From: Rickettsiaceae bacterium H1
GTDB taxonomy: Bacteria > Pseudomonadota > Alphaproteobacteria > Rickettsiales > Anaplasmataceae
DNA: 64,000 nucleotides
NCBI GenBank assembly: GCA_018101195.1
Contig: JACDQH010000002.1
Coordinates: 220,891 to 284,890, forward strand
Direction: 5' to 3'
Positions 37,288-47,114 of this stretch are shown here, in pieces. The number at the start of each line of letters is the position of its first letter. Within the stretch, counting starts at the first letter, position 1. A model generated the notes under the pieces. It searched no databases. It saw nothing but the letters and a program-made list of their open reading frames with translations, and had not been told where the DNA came from. The translations under genes were made by a program, and so were the position numbers.

Positions 37288-39015
37288 ATGAGTGAAAGTC
37301 CGACAGAAATATTATTAGGAATAATCATAATACTATCTGCCGCTGTTTCAATTGTTGCTTTGTTTTATCGAATGAAGATTAGTCCCTTAATCGGTTATTT
37401 CGTCTCTGGCGCAGTAATAGGAGCTCATGGCTTAGGATTAGTTCAATCACATTCGATAATAGACATACTGGGAGAATTCGGTATAGTTTTTTTATTATTT
37501 TTAATCGGCTTAGAGCTAACATTTGAGCGCTTGATAGCAATGCGCCGTCACCTATTCGGCTTAGGGGGACTACAAATAATATTAACAACACTGTCTATTA
37601 CGATATTATCGTCTTATTATTACGGGTTAACACTTAAAGCTTCCGTTGTTATCGGCGGAGGACTTGCTTTATCTTCAACCGCGGTAGTACTCCAATTATT
37701 ACAGGAGAAAAAAGCTACTTCCAGTCAAGTGGGAAGATTATCGATTGCTATATTAATACTTCAAGACTTGGCAGTAGTACCGCTTCTGGTCTTGGTTCCA
37801 TTGTTACTTTCACCAGAATCTTCCAGAGGATTATTCGAGACGATTTTACAAGCTTTAACAAAAGCTTTATTTGCTTTAATATTAATTTTCGTTGTAGGGA
37901 GGCTTCTGATAAGACCGTTTTTTAATATGGTTGCTTCAACAAAAAATGACGAGCTTTTTATTGCCACTACGTTATTAATAGTTTTAGGCACTGCTTACAT
38001 AACCAACTATTTTAATCTTTCTATGGCTTTAGGAGCTTTCGTAGCCGGTTTGCTTATGGCTGAGACCGAACATTGTCACGAAGTGGAACAAGTTATCTTA
38101 CCATTTAAAAAGTTATTGCTCGGCTTATTTTTTATGACAATCGGTATGTCGATAGATCTGCATTTATTAAGCATTAACTTAACGCTAATAATGCTGTTAT
38201 CAATATTATTAATGGTAATCAAAGCAACAATTATAATTTTAATATGTTTGTTGTTTAGCTCTAAAAAAAGCTCGGCAATCAATACCGGTTTATTATTATC
38301 ACAAGGTGGAGAATTTGCCTTTATATTGTTTAATTTAGATGCTACGCAAGAAATTATACCTCATGAAATTGCTCAGGTATTAATGGCGGTAGTAACGATT
38401 ACTATGGCTTTGACTCCCCTTTTTTCCTATTTCGGTAAAATGCTTTCCAAAATTATAGAAAATGAAAAAATAAAAAGAACCGTAGAACAAATACTGGACT
38501 ACGACACTATGAATATAGATCAATACGTAGCAATTGCTGGTTTTGGTAGAGCTGGCGAAATGATAGCCAAAGTCTTGGACGCAGAACAAATAAGTTATAT
38601 AGGAGTGGATGTTAATTCTGAAATAGTTAATAAATCACAAAATGAAGGTTGTTCCACTTATTGCGGAGATGTAACCGACATTAACGTTTTAAAATCAATG
38701 CATTTAGAGAGAGCGAGAGCAATCATAATCTCAATCAGTAATCAATCTATAGTTAAAAAGACAATAAAATTAATTAAACAGAATTTTCCCGATATTAATA
38801 TTATCGTTAGAGTGCCTGATTTATCGAATGCAAAGGGTTATTATAAGATCGGTGCCGACAAACTAGTACCCGAAACTTACGAAATAGGCTTACAGTTAGG
38901 TGCTGCAATGCTGTCTTCGATCGGTTTTAGCGACATATCAATTGCAATATTAAAAGAGAGGTTTAGAAGAGGAAATTACATAACAACCAAAAACGAGAGT
39001 TATGAAGACGTCTAA
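37288..39015 (+). CDS. CPA2-family cation:proton antiporter with RCK (TrkA-N) domain, KefB/C-like
   Basis: The 575-residue protein has about twelve transmembrane helices (residues 5-385) with the CPA2 core motif (LFLIGLELTFERL, GGLALSSTAVVLQLL, FVAGLLMAE). It ends in a cytoplasmic Rossmann domain (about 405-525, AGFGRAGEMIAKVL then GVDVNSE and YCGDVTD) that binds nucleotide or glutathione conjugates in Kef. A 3-base gap to the redox protein gene upstream fits redox-linked potassium efflux, since Kef systems are gated by glutathione adducts. Whether it moves K+ or Na+ is not decided by sequence. Confidence 0.9.
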   Translation: MSESPTEILLGIIIILSAAVSIVALFYRMKISPLIGYFVSGAVIGAHGLGLVQSHSIIDILGEFGIVFLLFLIGLELTFERLIAMRRHLFGLGGLQIILTTLSITILSSYYYGLTLKASVVIGGGLALSSTAVVLQLLQEKKATSSQVGRLSIAILILQDLAVVPLLVLVPLLLSPESSRGLFETILQALTKALFALILIFVVGRLLIRPFFNMVASTKNDELFIATTLLIVLGTAYITNYFNLSMALGAFVAGLLMAETEHCHEVEQVILPFKKLLLGLFFMTIGMSIDLHLLSINLTLIMLLSILLMVIKATIIILICLLFSSKKSSAINTGLLLSQGGEFAFILFNLDATQEIIPHEIAQVLMAVVTITMALTPLFSYFGKMLSKIIENEKIKRTVEQILDYDTMNIDQYVAIAGFGRAGEMIAKVLDAEQISYIGVDVNSEIVNKSQNEGCSTYCGDVTDINVLKSMHLERARAIIISISNQSIVKKTIKLIKQNFPDINIIVRVPDLSNAKGYYKIGADKLVPETYEIGLQLGAAMLSSIGFSDISIAILKERFRRGNYITTKNESYEDV

Positions 39016-39099
39016 AACTTGATTATGATTATCTCCTCATATCCTTTCTTGATAAAATCATGTATTTTGCTAATCTTATTGCAATAACTTGAAAAAATT

Positions 39100-39175
39100 G
39101 ATCCCGTAGCTCAGTCGGTAGAGCAACTGACTTTTAATCAGTGTGTCATGTGTTCGATTCACATCGGGATCACCA
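39100..39175 (+). tRNA. tRNA-Lys (anticodon UUU)
   Basis: The 76-base cloverleaf includes a 7-bp acceptor stem GATCCCG/CGGGATC, D arm GCTC..GAGC, anticodon stem ACTGA/TCAGT with loop CTTTTAA (anticodon TTT at 39133-39135), T arm ATGTG-TTCGATT-CACAT, and an encoded CCA at 39173-39175. It ends 13 bases before the uvrC ATG, leaving no room for a separate uvrC promoter, so the two are likely in one transcript. Confidence 0.97.
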
Positions 39176-39188
39176 CTTACCGTTCGTG

Positions 39189-40925
39189 ATGAGTAAGGCA
39201 ATCAAATATTTTCTACAAAACGCTCCTGATAAACCTGGAATATATAAAATGTTTGACTCGAAAGGAGATATTTTATATGTCGGTAAAGCAAAAAATTTAA
39301 AAAATAGGATCAAGCAATATTTGCAACCTTTAACCGATCGACTCTTAAAAATGGTTATACAAGTTCGAGATTTATCCGTTACGATAACTAACAACGAAGT
39401 AGAAGCATTAATTTTAGAATCGAAATTAATTAAAAAATTGCAACCGAAATATAATATTCTTCTCAAAGACGACAAATCTTATCCTTATATTAGGCTTACA
39501 CAAAATCATGAATTCCCTCGATTAACGAAATATCGAGGTAAATACCAAAAAGGATGTTATGGCCCTTTTCCTTCTACTGAAAAACTATATAATATGATAT
39601 CTGTTCTGCATAAGGTTTTTCAATTAAGGTCGTGTTCAGATCAAAATTTTGCAAATCGCAAACGTCATTGTTTGGAGTATCAAATAAAAAGATGTTCCGC
39701 TCCTTGTGTAGGAAAAATTTCACTTAATGATTATAAACGTTCGGTAAAACAAGCAAAATCGTTATTAAAAGGAAAAAAAAATAATGTTTGGAACGAATTA
39801 AAACGTCTCATGGAAGAAGCAAGTAAAAATTTAGATTATGAATTAGCTTCAGTTTATCGCGATAAAATGAACTCTATTCGGTATTTAGATCTAAATCAAC
39901 AAAACATTGAAAACGGAGATGTTATTGCAATTTATAGAGATGGTAATTTGGCACACATACAAATTCTAAGTTTTTCCGATTCCAGTTTACATAATCGATA
40001 TTTTTATACTATGAGTAATGTTTCCGATAATGATGACAGCAAAGTTATGGAAGCATTCATCATGCAATTTTATCAAGATTTAATTCCAAATAATATCATA
40101 TCGAATTATCCGGTATCAAATACTACAATTATCGCGGTAAAAAAAATATTCGGTAAAGAAATAACTTTTCATCAGCCAAAAAAAGGTAAAAAGCAGCAAA
40201 TATTACAAGATTTGTATAGTACCGTAAAAAAGAATTTTTATATAAATAATACTCGTTACTTTTTAAACTTAGTTAAGGAAAAATTTTTATTGGAAGTAAC
40301 TCCTCAACGTATCGAAATATATGATAACAGTCATATTTCCGGTGATTGTGCAATCGGGGTTATGGTAGTAATCGATAGCAGCGGCTTCAATAAAAATCAG
40401 TATCGTCGTTTTAACTTAAGTAATATTATTTCCGATGATTATTTTATGATGAAAGAAGTTCTAACTCGCCGTATGAACAACGATATAAAGGAAAAACCCG
40501 ATTTTATTTTGATAGACGGCGGTAAAGGACATATGTCCGTCGTAAAAGATGTTTTGCGTGGCATTCCTTTTGCCTGTATCTCAAAAGGAGAAAAACGTAA
40601 TTCTGGTGATGAAACGTTTCATACATTAGAATTCGGTTCGTTTAAATTGGAAAAAAACAGTACGTTATTATACTTTTTACAAAGAATCAGAGACGAGGCC
40701 CATAGATTTGCTATTAGTAGCCATAGAGTTAAACGCAATAAAAGCATTAAAAAATCGCTGTTGGATGAAATACCGGGAATAGGAAATAAAAGAAAAAAGC
40801 TACTGTTGACACATTTCGGTTCGGTTGCCGAAATTAAACAAGCAACAATAAGACAGCTAGCGGATATTGACGGAATTAGCATGAAATTAGCTGAATTAAT
40901 TTTTACACATTTCGATCAATCTTGA
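39189..40925 (+). CDS. uvrC: UvrABC excision nuclease subunit C
   Basis: UvrC makes both incisions in nucleotide excision repair. From the ATG at 39189 it has 578 residues: GIY-YIG nuclease (PGIYKMF through LYVGKAKNLKNRI), the Cys-rich CLEYQIKRCSAPC segment, UVR domain (about 190-225), the RNase H-like endonuclease (EIYDNSHISG, LIDGGKGHM), and two helix-hairpin-helix motifs at the end (IPGIGNKRKKLL, ADIDGISMKLA). A frame opening at 39141 would start within the tRNA and is artefactual. No Shine-Dalgarno is evident. The 3' end overlaps zapE by 30 bases, tail to tail. Confidence 0.96.
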   Translation: MSKAIKYFLQNAPDKPGIYKMFDSKGDILYVGKAKNLKNRIKQYLQPLTDRLLKMVIQVRDLSVTITNNEVEALILESKLIKKLQPKYNILLKDDKSYPYIRLTQNHEFPRLTKYRGKYQKGCYGPFPSTEKLYNMISVLHKVFQLRSCSDQNFANRKRHCLEYQIKRCSAPCVGKISLNDYKRSVKQAKSLLKGKKNNVWNELKRLMEEASKNLDYELASVYRDKMNSIRYLDLNQQNIENGDVIAIYRDGNLAHIQILSFSDSSLHNRYFYTMSNVSDNDDSKVMEAFIMQFYQDLIPNNIISNYPVSNTTIIAVKKIFGKEITFHQPKKGKKQQILQDLYSTVKKNFYINNTRYFLNLVKEKFLLEVTPQRIEIYDNSHISGDCAIGVMVVIDSSGFNKNQYRRFNLSNIISDDYFMMKEVLTRRMNNDIKEKPDFILIDGGKGHMSVVKDVLRGIPFACISKGEKRNSGDETFHTLEFGSFKLEKNSTLLYFLQRIRDEAHRFAISSHRVKRNKSIKKSLLDEIPGIGNKRKKLLLTHFGSVAEIKQATIRQLADIDGISMKLAELIFTHFDQS

Positions 40926-41864
40926 ATAAGTACGAGGAATATTACAGATAAATTCGGGATTGCATTGTGCCGAACAAAAAAATTCGGTTTTATGTTCGTA
41001 TAGTATGTCGATGAGAATCATAAAACGTTTAGCTTCGTTTCTATCAGTAATTATTGGAATTTCGCTTAAGAAAATCGTACTAAAATTCTCTGTAATAATA
41101 TTGTAATCGGTTGTTATAAGCGGCTTTTCACACAACTCTTCAAAGGTGAAGTAAGCAATTTTACCTACAGTTTTTTCTATTTTTATTGTTCTGCCATGAA
41201 CGTTTATTGTTTTCGATACGATAGGAAGATTATTTGTTTTTTCTTGAAAAACAGATTCAAATTTTACGGTGTCGTTAATAAAGTATCGTATTAATGTTTT
41301 ATCGGTTAACCTATAATCGATTTCACCGCCGATTTTAATTATTTGCATTTTATTTTTTATTAACTCGATTGTTGGAAAAAAATTTTCTCTCCTTAAGCCG
41401 TTTCGGTAAAGCTGATCCGGATAATAATTCGATGTAATCAAAACAAAAATTCTATTTTTAAAGAGTGAATCAAATAAACGTGATAAAATCATTGCATCCA
41501 TAATGTCACAAACTTCTAATTCGTCAAGAAAAAGCAATTTTACCTTTTTTGCTAACGATTTACCGAGAAGATTTAACGGATCCGTCTTATTTTTCAGTAA
41601 CTTTAGTTCGGAGTGTATTTCTTGCATAAATTCATAAAAATGTATTCTTTTACGCTTTATGAGCTTAGAATTATCAAAGTATAAATTCATAATAAAAGAT
41701 TTCCCTCGCCCTACTTCGCCGTGAAGGTATATTCCTCGACATTTACTGAAAAATCCTATTTGATCGTCAAAATTTTGTAATGCTCGGATTACTTTAGCTT
41801 GATCTTCAGAACGGCAAATGTCTTTATCTTTGATTAAAAATTGATATGCAGCGGTTACCGACAT
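40896..41864 (-). CDS. zapE: Cell division ATPase ZapE (AFG1-like)
   Basis: ZapE is a peripheral P-loop ATPase that associates with the Z ring; the eukaryotic relative is Lace1/Afg1. The 322 residues show Walker A in YLHGEVGRGKSFIMNLYF (about 46-63), FYEFMQEIHSEL, LLFLDELEVCDIMDAMIL (Walker B, about 111-128), LITSNYYPDQLYRNGL and DYRL. It is somewhat shorter than the roughly 370 residues of proteobacterial ZapE. It is convergent with uvrC and is preceded upstream by the iron permease gene on the same strand. Confidence 0.93.
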   Translation of the reverse strand: MSVTAAYQFLIKDKDICRSEDQAKVIRALQNFDDQIGFFSKCRGIYLHGEVGRGKSFIMNLYFDNSKLIKRKRIHFYEFMQEIHSELKLLKNKTDPLNLLGKSLAKKVKLLFLDELEVCDIMDAMILSRLFDSLFKNRIFVLITSNYYPDQLYRNGLRRENFFPTIELIKNKMQIIKIGGEIDYRLTDKTLIRYFINDTVKFESVFQEKTNNLPIVSKTINVHGRTIKIEKTVGKIAYFTFEELCEKPLITTDYNIITENFSTIFLSEIPIITDRNEAKRFMILIDILYEHKTEFFCSAQCNPEFICNIPRTYSRLIEMCKN

Positions 41865-41939
41865 TCGAAAAATAAAATATATTTTTAATATAGTAGAAAA
41901 AAATTAAAATCTTTCATTTTTGCCCTGGGTTTTTTATTA

Positions 41940-43538
41940 TTAAGAATAATTATTCCGCCTTAAGGATAAATTGACAAATTTCGTCATCAATAAAATAGAC
42001 AGTATACCGATCGACATAATAATTAAAGCAGGAAAAGCGGCTTCACGATATCTTTCGTCCATTATTAAATCGTATGTTCTGGTGGCGATAGTTTCAAAAT
42101 TGAACGGCCTTACTATTAAGGTAGCGGATAGCTCTTTTACTATGTCAATAAATACCAAAAGAAAAGCTGTAATAATTGTTTTAAGCAATATGGGCATGTG
42201 AACCGAGAGGCATGTTTTCCACCCGCTGTGACCCAGCGTAGATGAAATCCAATCTATTTCTCTGGGTATTTTACCGAAGCCGGATTCCAAAGTATTCGTC
42301 GATACCGAGAGAAATCTCACCATATAAGCATAGAGTAAGGCGAATATCGTGCCTATTAACATAACATTTAATTCGAGTCCGAAACATTGATAAAAAACAA
42401 AATTTACATACCTTGACAACGCCGCTAAAAATATCATAACTCCGGTTGCAATAATGGAACTGGGAACTGCATATCCCATGTTAACTATTCTGATTAATGA
42501 TGCGGAGATGATTTTATTACGTAAACAATAAGCAAAAATGACAGAAAGCATAACGATAATTAACGATGCAAAGCTTGAAATCGATACACTGTTGATAAAA
42601 AAAACGAATAAATTGATATCGAGCAAATTATTAGTTTCAATCGACCAAAAAATTAGCGGTATTAACGGTATAAAAAAACCGATCAACGGTATCATTATAC
42701 AAAATGAATATGCAGATATATTTTGTAATTTTCCGGAAATTTTCCATTGATAAATTTGATTATTGTCGTGAACCGTCCCCGAATAAATTTTATTTTTACG
42801 CATTCCTCGTTCGATATATAAAATTAAAAAAATAAAAATCAGAATCATACAAGTCAGACGAGCGGCCGAAGGATAATCGTTTAATAAAAACCACGTTCGA
42901 TAAATTCCCGTAGTGAAGGTATCGATAGATAAAAATCGAGGAGTGCCAAAATCGGCCGCTACTTCCATAATCACTAATGTGACTCCTGAAATGATTGCCG
43001 ATTTCGATACCGGTAAAATCACTTCGCAAATAATTTGATAAATCGATTTACCCATCACCCTTGCAGTATTAATCATATAACCGAGTGAAATAAAATTAGC
43101 TCGTGCCAACATGTATATGTAAGGATAAAAAGAAAAGCTCATGACGAATATTGCTCCGCCTAAAGATTTAATATTAGGAAAATAGTTAACGCCGAGGTAA
43201 TTACGTAGAAATGTTTGTATCGGACCGGCAAATTCAAATAAATGGGCATAAGTAAAAGCCACAATATAAGCAGGGAAAGCTAAGGGTAAAAAAAATAAAA
43301 TTTGAAATATTTTTTTCCCCGGAAAATCGAAAAAAGTCACTAAAATAGCGGAAGCCGTTCCTATTACGGCAGTAATTATTCCGACAGAAATAGTTAACAA
43401 CAACGTATTTAATATATATCTTTGAAAATTAGCATTAGTAAGAAAAGTAAAATCGGTATTGTGAAATAAATAAGATAACAATATGAACATCGGACAAATC
43501 AAAAATAACAACACCGAATAAGTAATTGATTTGGTCAC
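41940..43538 (-). CDS. fbpB: Iron(III) ABC transporter permease, FbpB/SfuB type
   Basis: The 532-residue inner-membrane protein has about twelve helices in two fused permease halves. Each half has an EAA-type loop for the ATPase: ARVMGKSIYQIICEVILPVSKSAIISG (split over about 160-187) and SSTLGHSGWKTCLSVHMPILLKTII-like sequence near 430-455. This is the layout of the ferric-iron FbpB family. The start is GTG at 43538. The binding protein (FbpA) and ATPase (FbpC) are not in the window, a scattered arrangement known in Ehrlichia and Wolbachia. Confidence 0.88.
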   Translation of the reverse strand: MTKSITYSVLLFLICPMFILLSYLFHNTDFTFLTNANFQRYILNTLLLTISVGIITAVIGTASAILVTFFDFPGKKIFQILFFLPLAFPAYIVAFTYAHLFEFAGPIQTFLRNYLGVNYFPNIKSLGGAIFVMSFSFYPYIYMLARANFISLGYMINTARVMGKSIYQIICEVILPVSKSAIISGVTLVIMEVAADFGTPRFLSIDTFTTGIYRTWFLLNDYPSAARLTCMILIFIFLILYIERGMRKNKIYSGTVHDNNQIYQWKISGKLQNISAYSFCIMIPLIGFFIPLIPLIFWSIETNNLLDINLFVFFINSVSISSFASLIIVMLSVIFAYCLRNKIISASLIRIVNMGYAVPSSIIATGVMIFLAALSRYVNFVFYQCFGLELNVMLIGTIFALLYAYMVRFLSVSTNTLESGFGKIPREIDWISSTLGHSGWKTCLSVHMPILLKTIITAFLLVFIDIVKELSATLIVRPFNFETIATRTYDLIMDERYREAAFPALIIMSIGILSILLMTKFVNLSLRRNNYS

Positions 43539-43647
43539 ACTAATTTTTTATCTCAAGATATAAGAATTATATCACTTGACGATAAACGGTAAAATAAAAT
43601 AATTTTCTATCTTGGTTTTTGATAGCCTTCTAATTATTTTGCTTTTT

Positions 43648-43879
43648 TTAATTGTCCATTTTTTTGGATAAATCATCTTTATCGTTCATTTTAACGTCAA
43701 TTTCTTTAGGAAAATCATAAATTAAATTATAAGCACTTTGATAAACCCAACATAACCGACCTTCTATGACAGTACAGCAAAATCTTGTTCGTTCGTCTGA
43801 ATATTTTTCAACAATATCTCGTTAATCTTTGTGTTGCTTCGTTTATTTCTTTTAGAGCGAATTTAATTATTTTCTGCAT
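43648..43879 (-). pseudogene. Frameshifted small gene remnant
   Basis: An ATG at 43879 opens MQKIIKFALKEINEATQRL and stops after 23 codons. The next frame then continues IVEKYSDERTRFCCTVIEG, LCWVYQSAYNLIYDFPKEID and MNDKDDLSKKMDN to a stop at 43648. One shift would join them into about 75 residues. No family is recognised. Confidence 0.4.
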
Positions 43880-44207
43880 GCTTCCTTTTCAATCTTTTAA
43901 CTTCATTTTTATCAAAAAATTTAACAATATTCACTCAATCCTCTCTTAACACTCGCTTTGATTGTTTAATTTAAATTATTTTCGTTGTATTGGTATTTTC
44001 AGAAATTTCCCTAATATTTTTTGTAACTTCGCTTACTAACTTAATTAACTTTTTTATAATTCTCTATTGTTTCACACCTCTTCTCTCTAAAAACTACAAA
44101 ATTTTTATTAATAATTTTATAATTATTTACAAAAAAACTAATTAAACCCATTATTATTTTCTAAATCGATAAGAAAAATATTAAATTTAAACTTCTAATT
44201 GAATATA

Positions 44208-44978
44208 TGATAAATAATCACAAGATAACTGAAATTTCTCAAAAAAAATGAGAAAAGTATTTAGAATACTTAAAAGAAATTATGGAACAAGACCTTATAG
44301 GTAAAATACGCTATTTAATTTTTTGGTACAAAATTTCATTCAAAAATTACTTGAGAATAAATTAAAAAAGGAATTTTTATTATCCAAAAAGCAAATTATT
44401 GCACAAATTATTCAAAATAAAATCTCTCGATTATTTAAAATCCGAAATTGAAAAAAATCAAACTGAAAATGACGAATTGTTTTGCAAAACTTTATGCTTA
44501 TTCTTATTAATAATGATAAACTTTCTCTTTTCCTCAATCATCCAGTGCAATGTTTAATCCGCCATCAAACGAGGACAATATTTCATTAATAAAACAAGAA
44601 TTAGAGGAAATAGAAGGTGATACAAAAAGATTAAAAACAAACAATTTTTCTCCAAGATAATTTGTTGTGACAGTATAAGTAGCGAATTTGGCCAATTTAA
44701 TGCTAAAAGGACACGCAATTTTTCACGAAATTTACAACAGAATATCTTGTGAAAAACAAAGAAGAATTTTTAACGGAATTAAGAAAAATCCAAGGTATCG
44801 TATCGAAGTATTTTTATGTTTATCGTCGTTTTCTCCTCGAAGAACCGGTATTAGCTTAGAAGAAATAGGAAGAATAAGGGAGCCGGTAAAAAATTCCGCT
44901 GATGCCGAAGAACAACTGCAAAATGTATTCGAAGAGGTAATAAAAATATGTTTGACGAGTTACAAATGGAGATTTTAG
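44208..44978 (+). pseudogene. Degenerate helical-protein gene remnant
   Basis: Within the 1.5 kb between fbpB and the 683-residue protein, plus-strand fragments read MINNHKITEISQKK, ISRLFKIRN-like and LKSEIEKNQTENDELFCKTL, INKTRIRGNRR and KEEFLTELRKIQGIVSKYF followed by YRRFLLEEP, all broken by stops. A 96-codon frame (44688-44978) is open but mixes the coding frames. The EEFLTELRKIQGIVSKYF piece resembles EELSKLQKSIYVGCYISHL from the 24.3 kb remnant, so this may be a third relative. The rest of 43880-44207 shows nothing. Confidence 0.4.
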
Positions 44979-45022
44979 CAAAATTTCAACGATGTGAAGA
45001 GAAGACGAATTGCAAAAAATTA

Positions 45023-45050
45023 TGATATAATAATAAAAAGATAGGGGGGG
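45023..45050 (+). promoter_or_regulatory. Extended -10 promoter and G7 tract before the 683-residue protein gene
   Basis: TGATATAAT (45023-45031) is a consensus extended -10. Seven consecutive G residues follow at 45044-45050, in the presumed leader, 12 bases before the ATG. The G tract is the only plausible Shine-Dalgarno and is very unusual in this AT-rich sequence. Length changes by slippage would alter ribosome binding. Confidence 0.5.
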
Positions 45051-45062
45051 AAAGTTTTACAT

Positions 45063-47114
45063 ATGAAAACGGCAATACAATTTAATCATCAAAAATTTAA
45101 AAGTTTACTTAACGACAAAGTAAAAGGGAAAAAAACTTATAAAGATGAAATAACAGATTTAGTCTCAGAGCTAGCAGCAATAAATAATCAACTTGATGAT
45201 GATTCTGCTGTTGATCATTTAGTCTCAGAGCTAGCAGCAATAAATAATCAACTCGATGATTCTGCTGTTGATCAAGTTTACCATATGGTGCTTTGGCATA
45301 ATTTATTACAACAGAGTTTTCACAGATTATTTCCAATAGATAGCTCATCAACAATAAGTGAAGACGGTTTAACTCTAATTACGATAAAAGATGCTAAAGA
45401 AGCAGGTTTGGATCCGCAGTATATAACTGAAAAGCTTCTTAGTGATAAAGATGATAAAACTACTTTGGTTAATCTCGTCATTAACGATAAATTCGAACTT
45501 CTTTTACATAATCACCATTCGGATTATTTAGACGATACGTTTCCCTACACACCAGTTACAGAGAAAGAATTCATCAATAAATTATATGAATTAGCACAAT
45601 TTTTCTTACCCGAAGAACAGAAAATTATCCATGTATACGACTTTCAATTTAATAATTATAAGAAAAAAAGCTCTACCGGACAAATTATTAATGTTGAGTT
45701 ACTTGCTAAAACTCAAGCGTATTATGTTCTTTTTACTCATAAACTTAAACAAGATAAAACAGAAAAAGATTTAACCGAGTTGCTAAAAGAGAGATTGGAA
45801 GAAAAAATCGATGATGAAGATTTAAAAAGAAAACTAAAGGAGTTAGTAGAATGTGAAGAAAGTAATTCTTTGGCAAAATTAATAAGTGATTTAACAGAAA
45901 AATCGCAAAACGTTGAATTAGGAATTTCAGTCGGCATAATAACTCAATTTTACCAAGAAAACGATTTTAATAACATTGCTGAAAACGGGGGAGATATTCT
46001 TCGTCAATTTCACAATTTCAATTATCAAAGCAATGCAGCAATTGAACAAATTGAAGGATTGCTGACCGATATAGGGGGAGGAAAAAAAACATATCTTACT
46101 AACGAAAAAGAATTGGCTACAATCTTAAAAAAAATGAATGTTATGTTTAAATTATATACAGGACATAATATTTATTTTGATTCCAGTACGCACATTATAC
46201 CAGAAAGTGAAAAAGGTTTGAGATTGGGTTGCGTTAATAAACAGTTTAGGCAGAACATAGAAAAATTTTTACGGAAATTTTCCGGTATTGACATCACACA
46301 ATGTATTACGTTCGTTGAAAAGCAAATAACAACAGGGACCGATATAGTACAAGCAAATATGGAAGAAGTTAGTGAAGCAAATCCAATGCCGATAACAGAA
46401 GAGCATATTCAACCCGATCACACAAGATTAAGAGAAGGTATTGATCAAAGTATTTTGGGAGAGCAACACGGCGAAAGAATAATGAGCGAATCTGGAGATT
46501 CGGTATCTGATAGCAGAGAAGAAGAATCACTACCACGGAATCATGATGCTCACTCACACCATAATGGAATCTCTCCTACTCTTAACGGTCAATCATCTCA
46601 GCTTCCTTCACATAGAAGAAGTAGCAATTTAGGGGATGATGACCAAACATATCCCATAATTCAAGAAAGAGAAAGGCTTAATCCCGATGATCGAAACGAT
46701 GAAAATCTTGCAGATAGGGGTAGGGGTGTGCCATCTTCCCTTTCTTATTCACGTCAATCGCAAGGTAATGCCGGTGAAAATCACGGTATTAATCCTCCTT
46801 TTTCTTACTCTGCAAGAAGTCGACAACCGAACGAAAAACAAAATTCTTTTTTAGGAAAACATAAAGGAAAAACAGCGGGTTATTCCCAATTATTCGTAAT
46901 ATCTGCAGGAACTGCTTTTGCTGTTCTCTTCGGTAAAACAAGGCCCGATCTATTATTGGGTGATAAATTGAGTAATTTGTTATTAATAGGTAGTGTTACA
47001 CTGGGTATTGCTTTATTAATTGGCGGTGCATATATGTTTTTTCAAAATAAACCTAGAACTAATCAAGAAAGTATTGCCGTGCCACGTGCTACGATTACGG
47101 GACAAAGAATTTAA
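45063..47114 (+). CDS. Large protein of unknown function with C-terminal membrane hairpin
   Basis: I do not recognise this 683-residue protein. The N-terminal part (about 1-70) carries a duplicated unit LVSELAAINNQLDD. Residues 75-440 are mostly helical and soluble, rich in Lys, Glu and Asp. Residues 440-600 are low-complexity, with many Ser, Asn, His and Arg (SHRRSS, SYSRQSQ) and look disordered. Two hydrophobic helices at about 615-632 and 643-662 form a hairpin, followed by a 20-residue basic tail. Such a bilobed hydrophobic hairpin resembles membrane-inserting effectors, but this is only analogy. An extended -10 and a G7 leader precede it. Confidence 0.65.
   Translation: MKTAIQFNHQKFKSLLNDKVKGKKTYKDEITDLVSELAAINNQLDDDSAVDHLVSELAAINNQLDDSAVDQVYHMVLWHNLLQQSFHRLFPIDSSSTISEDGLTLITIKDAKEAGLDPQYITEKLLSDKDDKTTLVNLVINDKFELLLHNHHSDYLDDTFPYTPVTEKEFINKLYELAQFFLPEEQKIIHVYDFQFNNYKKKSSTGQIINVELLAKTQAYYVLFTHKLKQDKTEKDLTELLKERLEEKIDDEDLKRKLKELVECEESNSLAKLISDLTEKSQNVELGISVGIITQFYQENDFNNIAENGGDILRQFHNFNYQSNAAIEQIEGLLTDIGGGKKTYLTNEKELATILKKMNVMFKLYTGHNIYFDSSTHIIPESEKGLRLGCVNKQFRQNIEKFLRKFSGIDITQCITFVEKQITTGTDIVQANMEEVSEANPMPITEEHIQPDHTRLREGIDQSILGEQHGERIMSESGDSVSDSREEESLPRNHDAHSHHNGISPTLNGQSSQLPSHRRSSNLGDDDQTYPIIQERERLNPDDRNDENLADRGRGVPSSLSYSRQSQGNAGENHGINPPFSYSARSRQPNEKQNSFLGKHKGKTAGYSQLFVISAGTAFAVLFGKTRPDLLLGDKLSNLLLIGSVTLGIALLIGGAYMFFQNKPRTNQESIAVPRATITGQRI
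45158..45274 (+). repeat. Direct repeat of 60 and 57 bases within the 683-residue gene
   Basis: TTTAGTCTCAGAGCTAGCAG and the following 16 bases recur exactly 60 bases later (45159 and 45219). The second unit lacks one GAT codon. The repeat adds 19-20 residues in frame and looks recent. Confidence 0.9.

Noticed and set aside
39141..39188. Upstream extension of uvrC to 39141
   Set aside because: The extra codons lie in the tRNA-Lys gene, and the family start matches the ATG at 39189.
44688..44978. 96-codon frame as an intact gene
   Set aside because: The more protein-like sequence (EEFLTELRKIQGIVSKYF) is in a different frame, so the open frame is likely accidental within a remnant.
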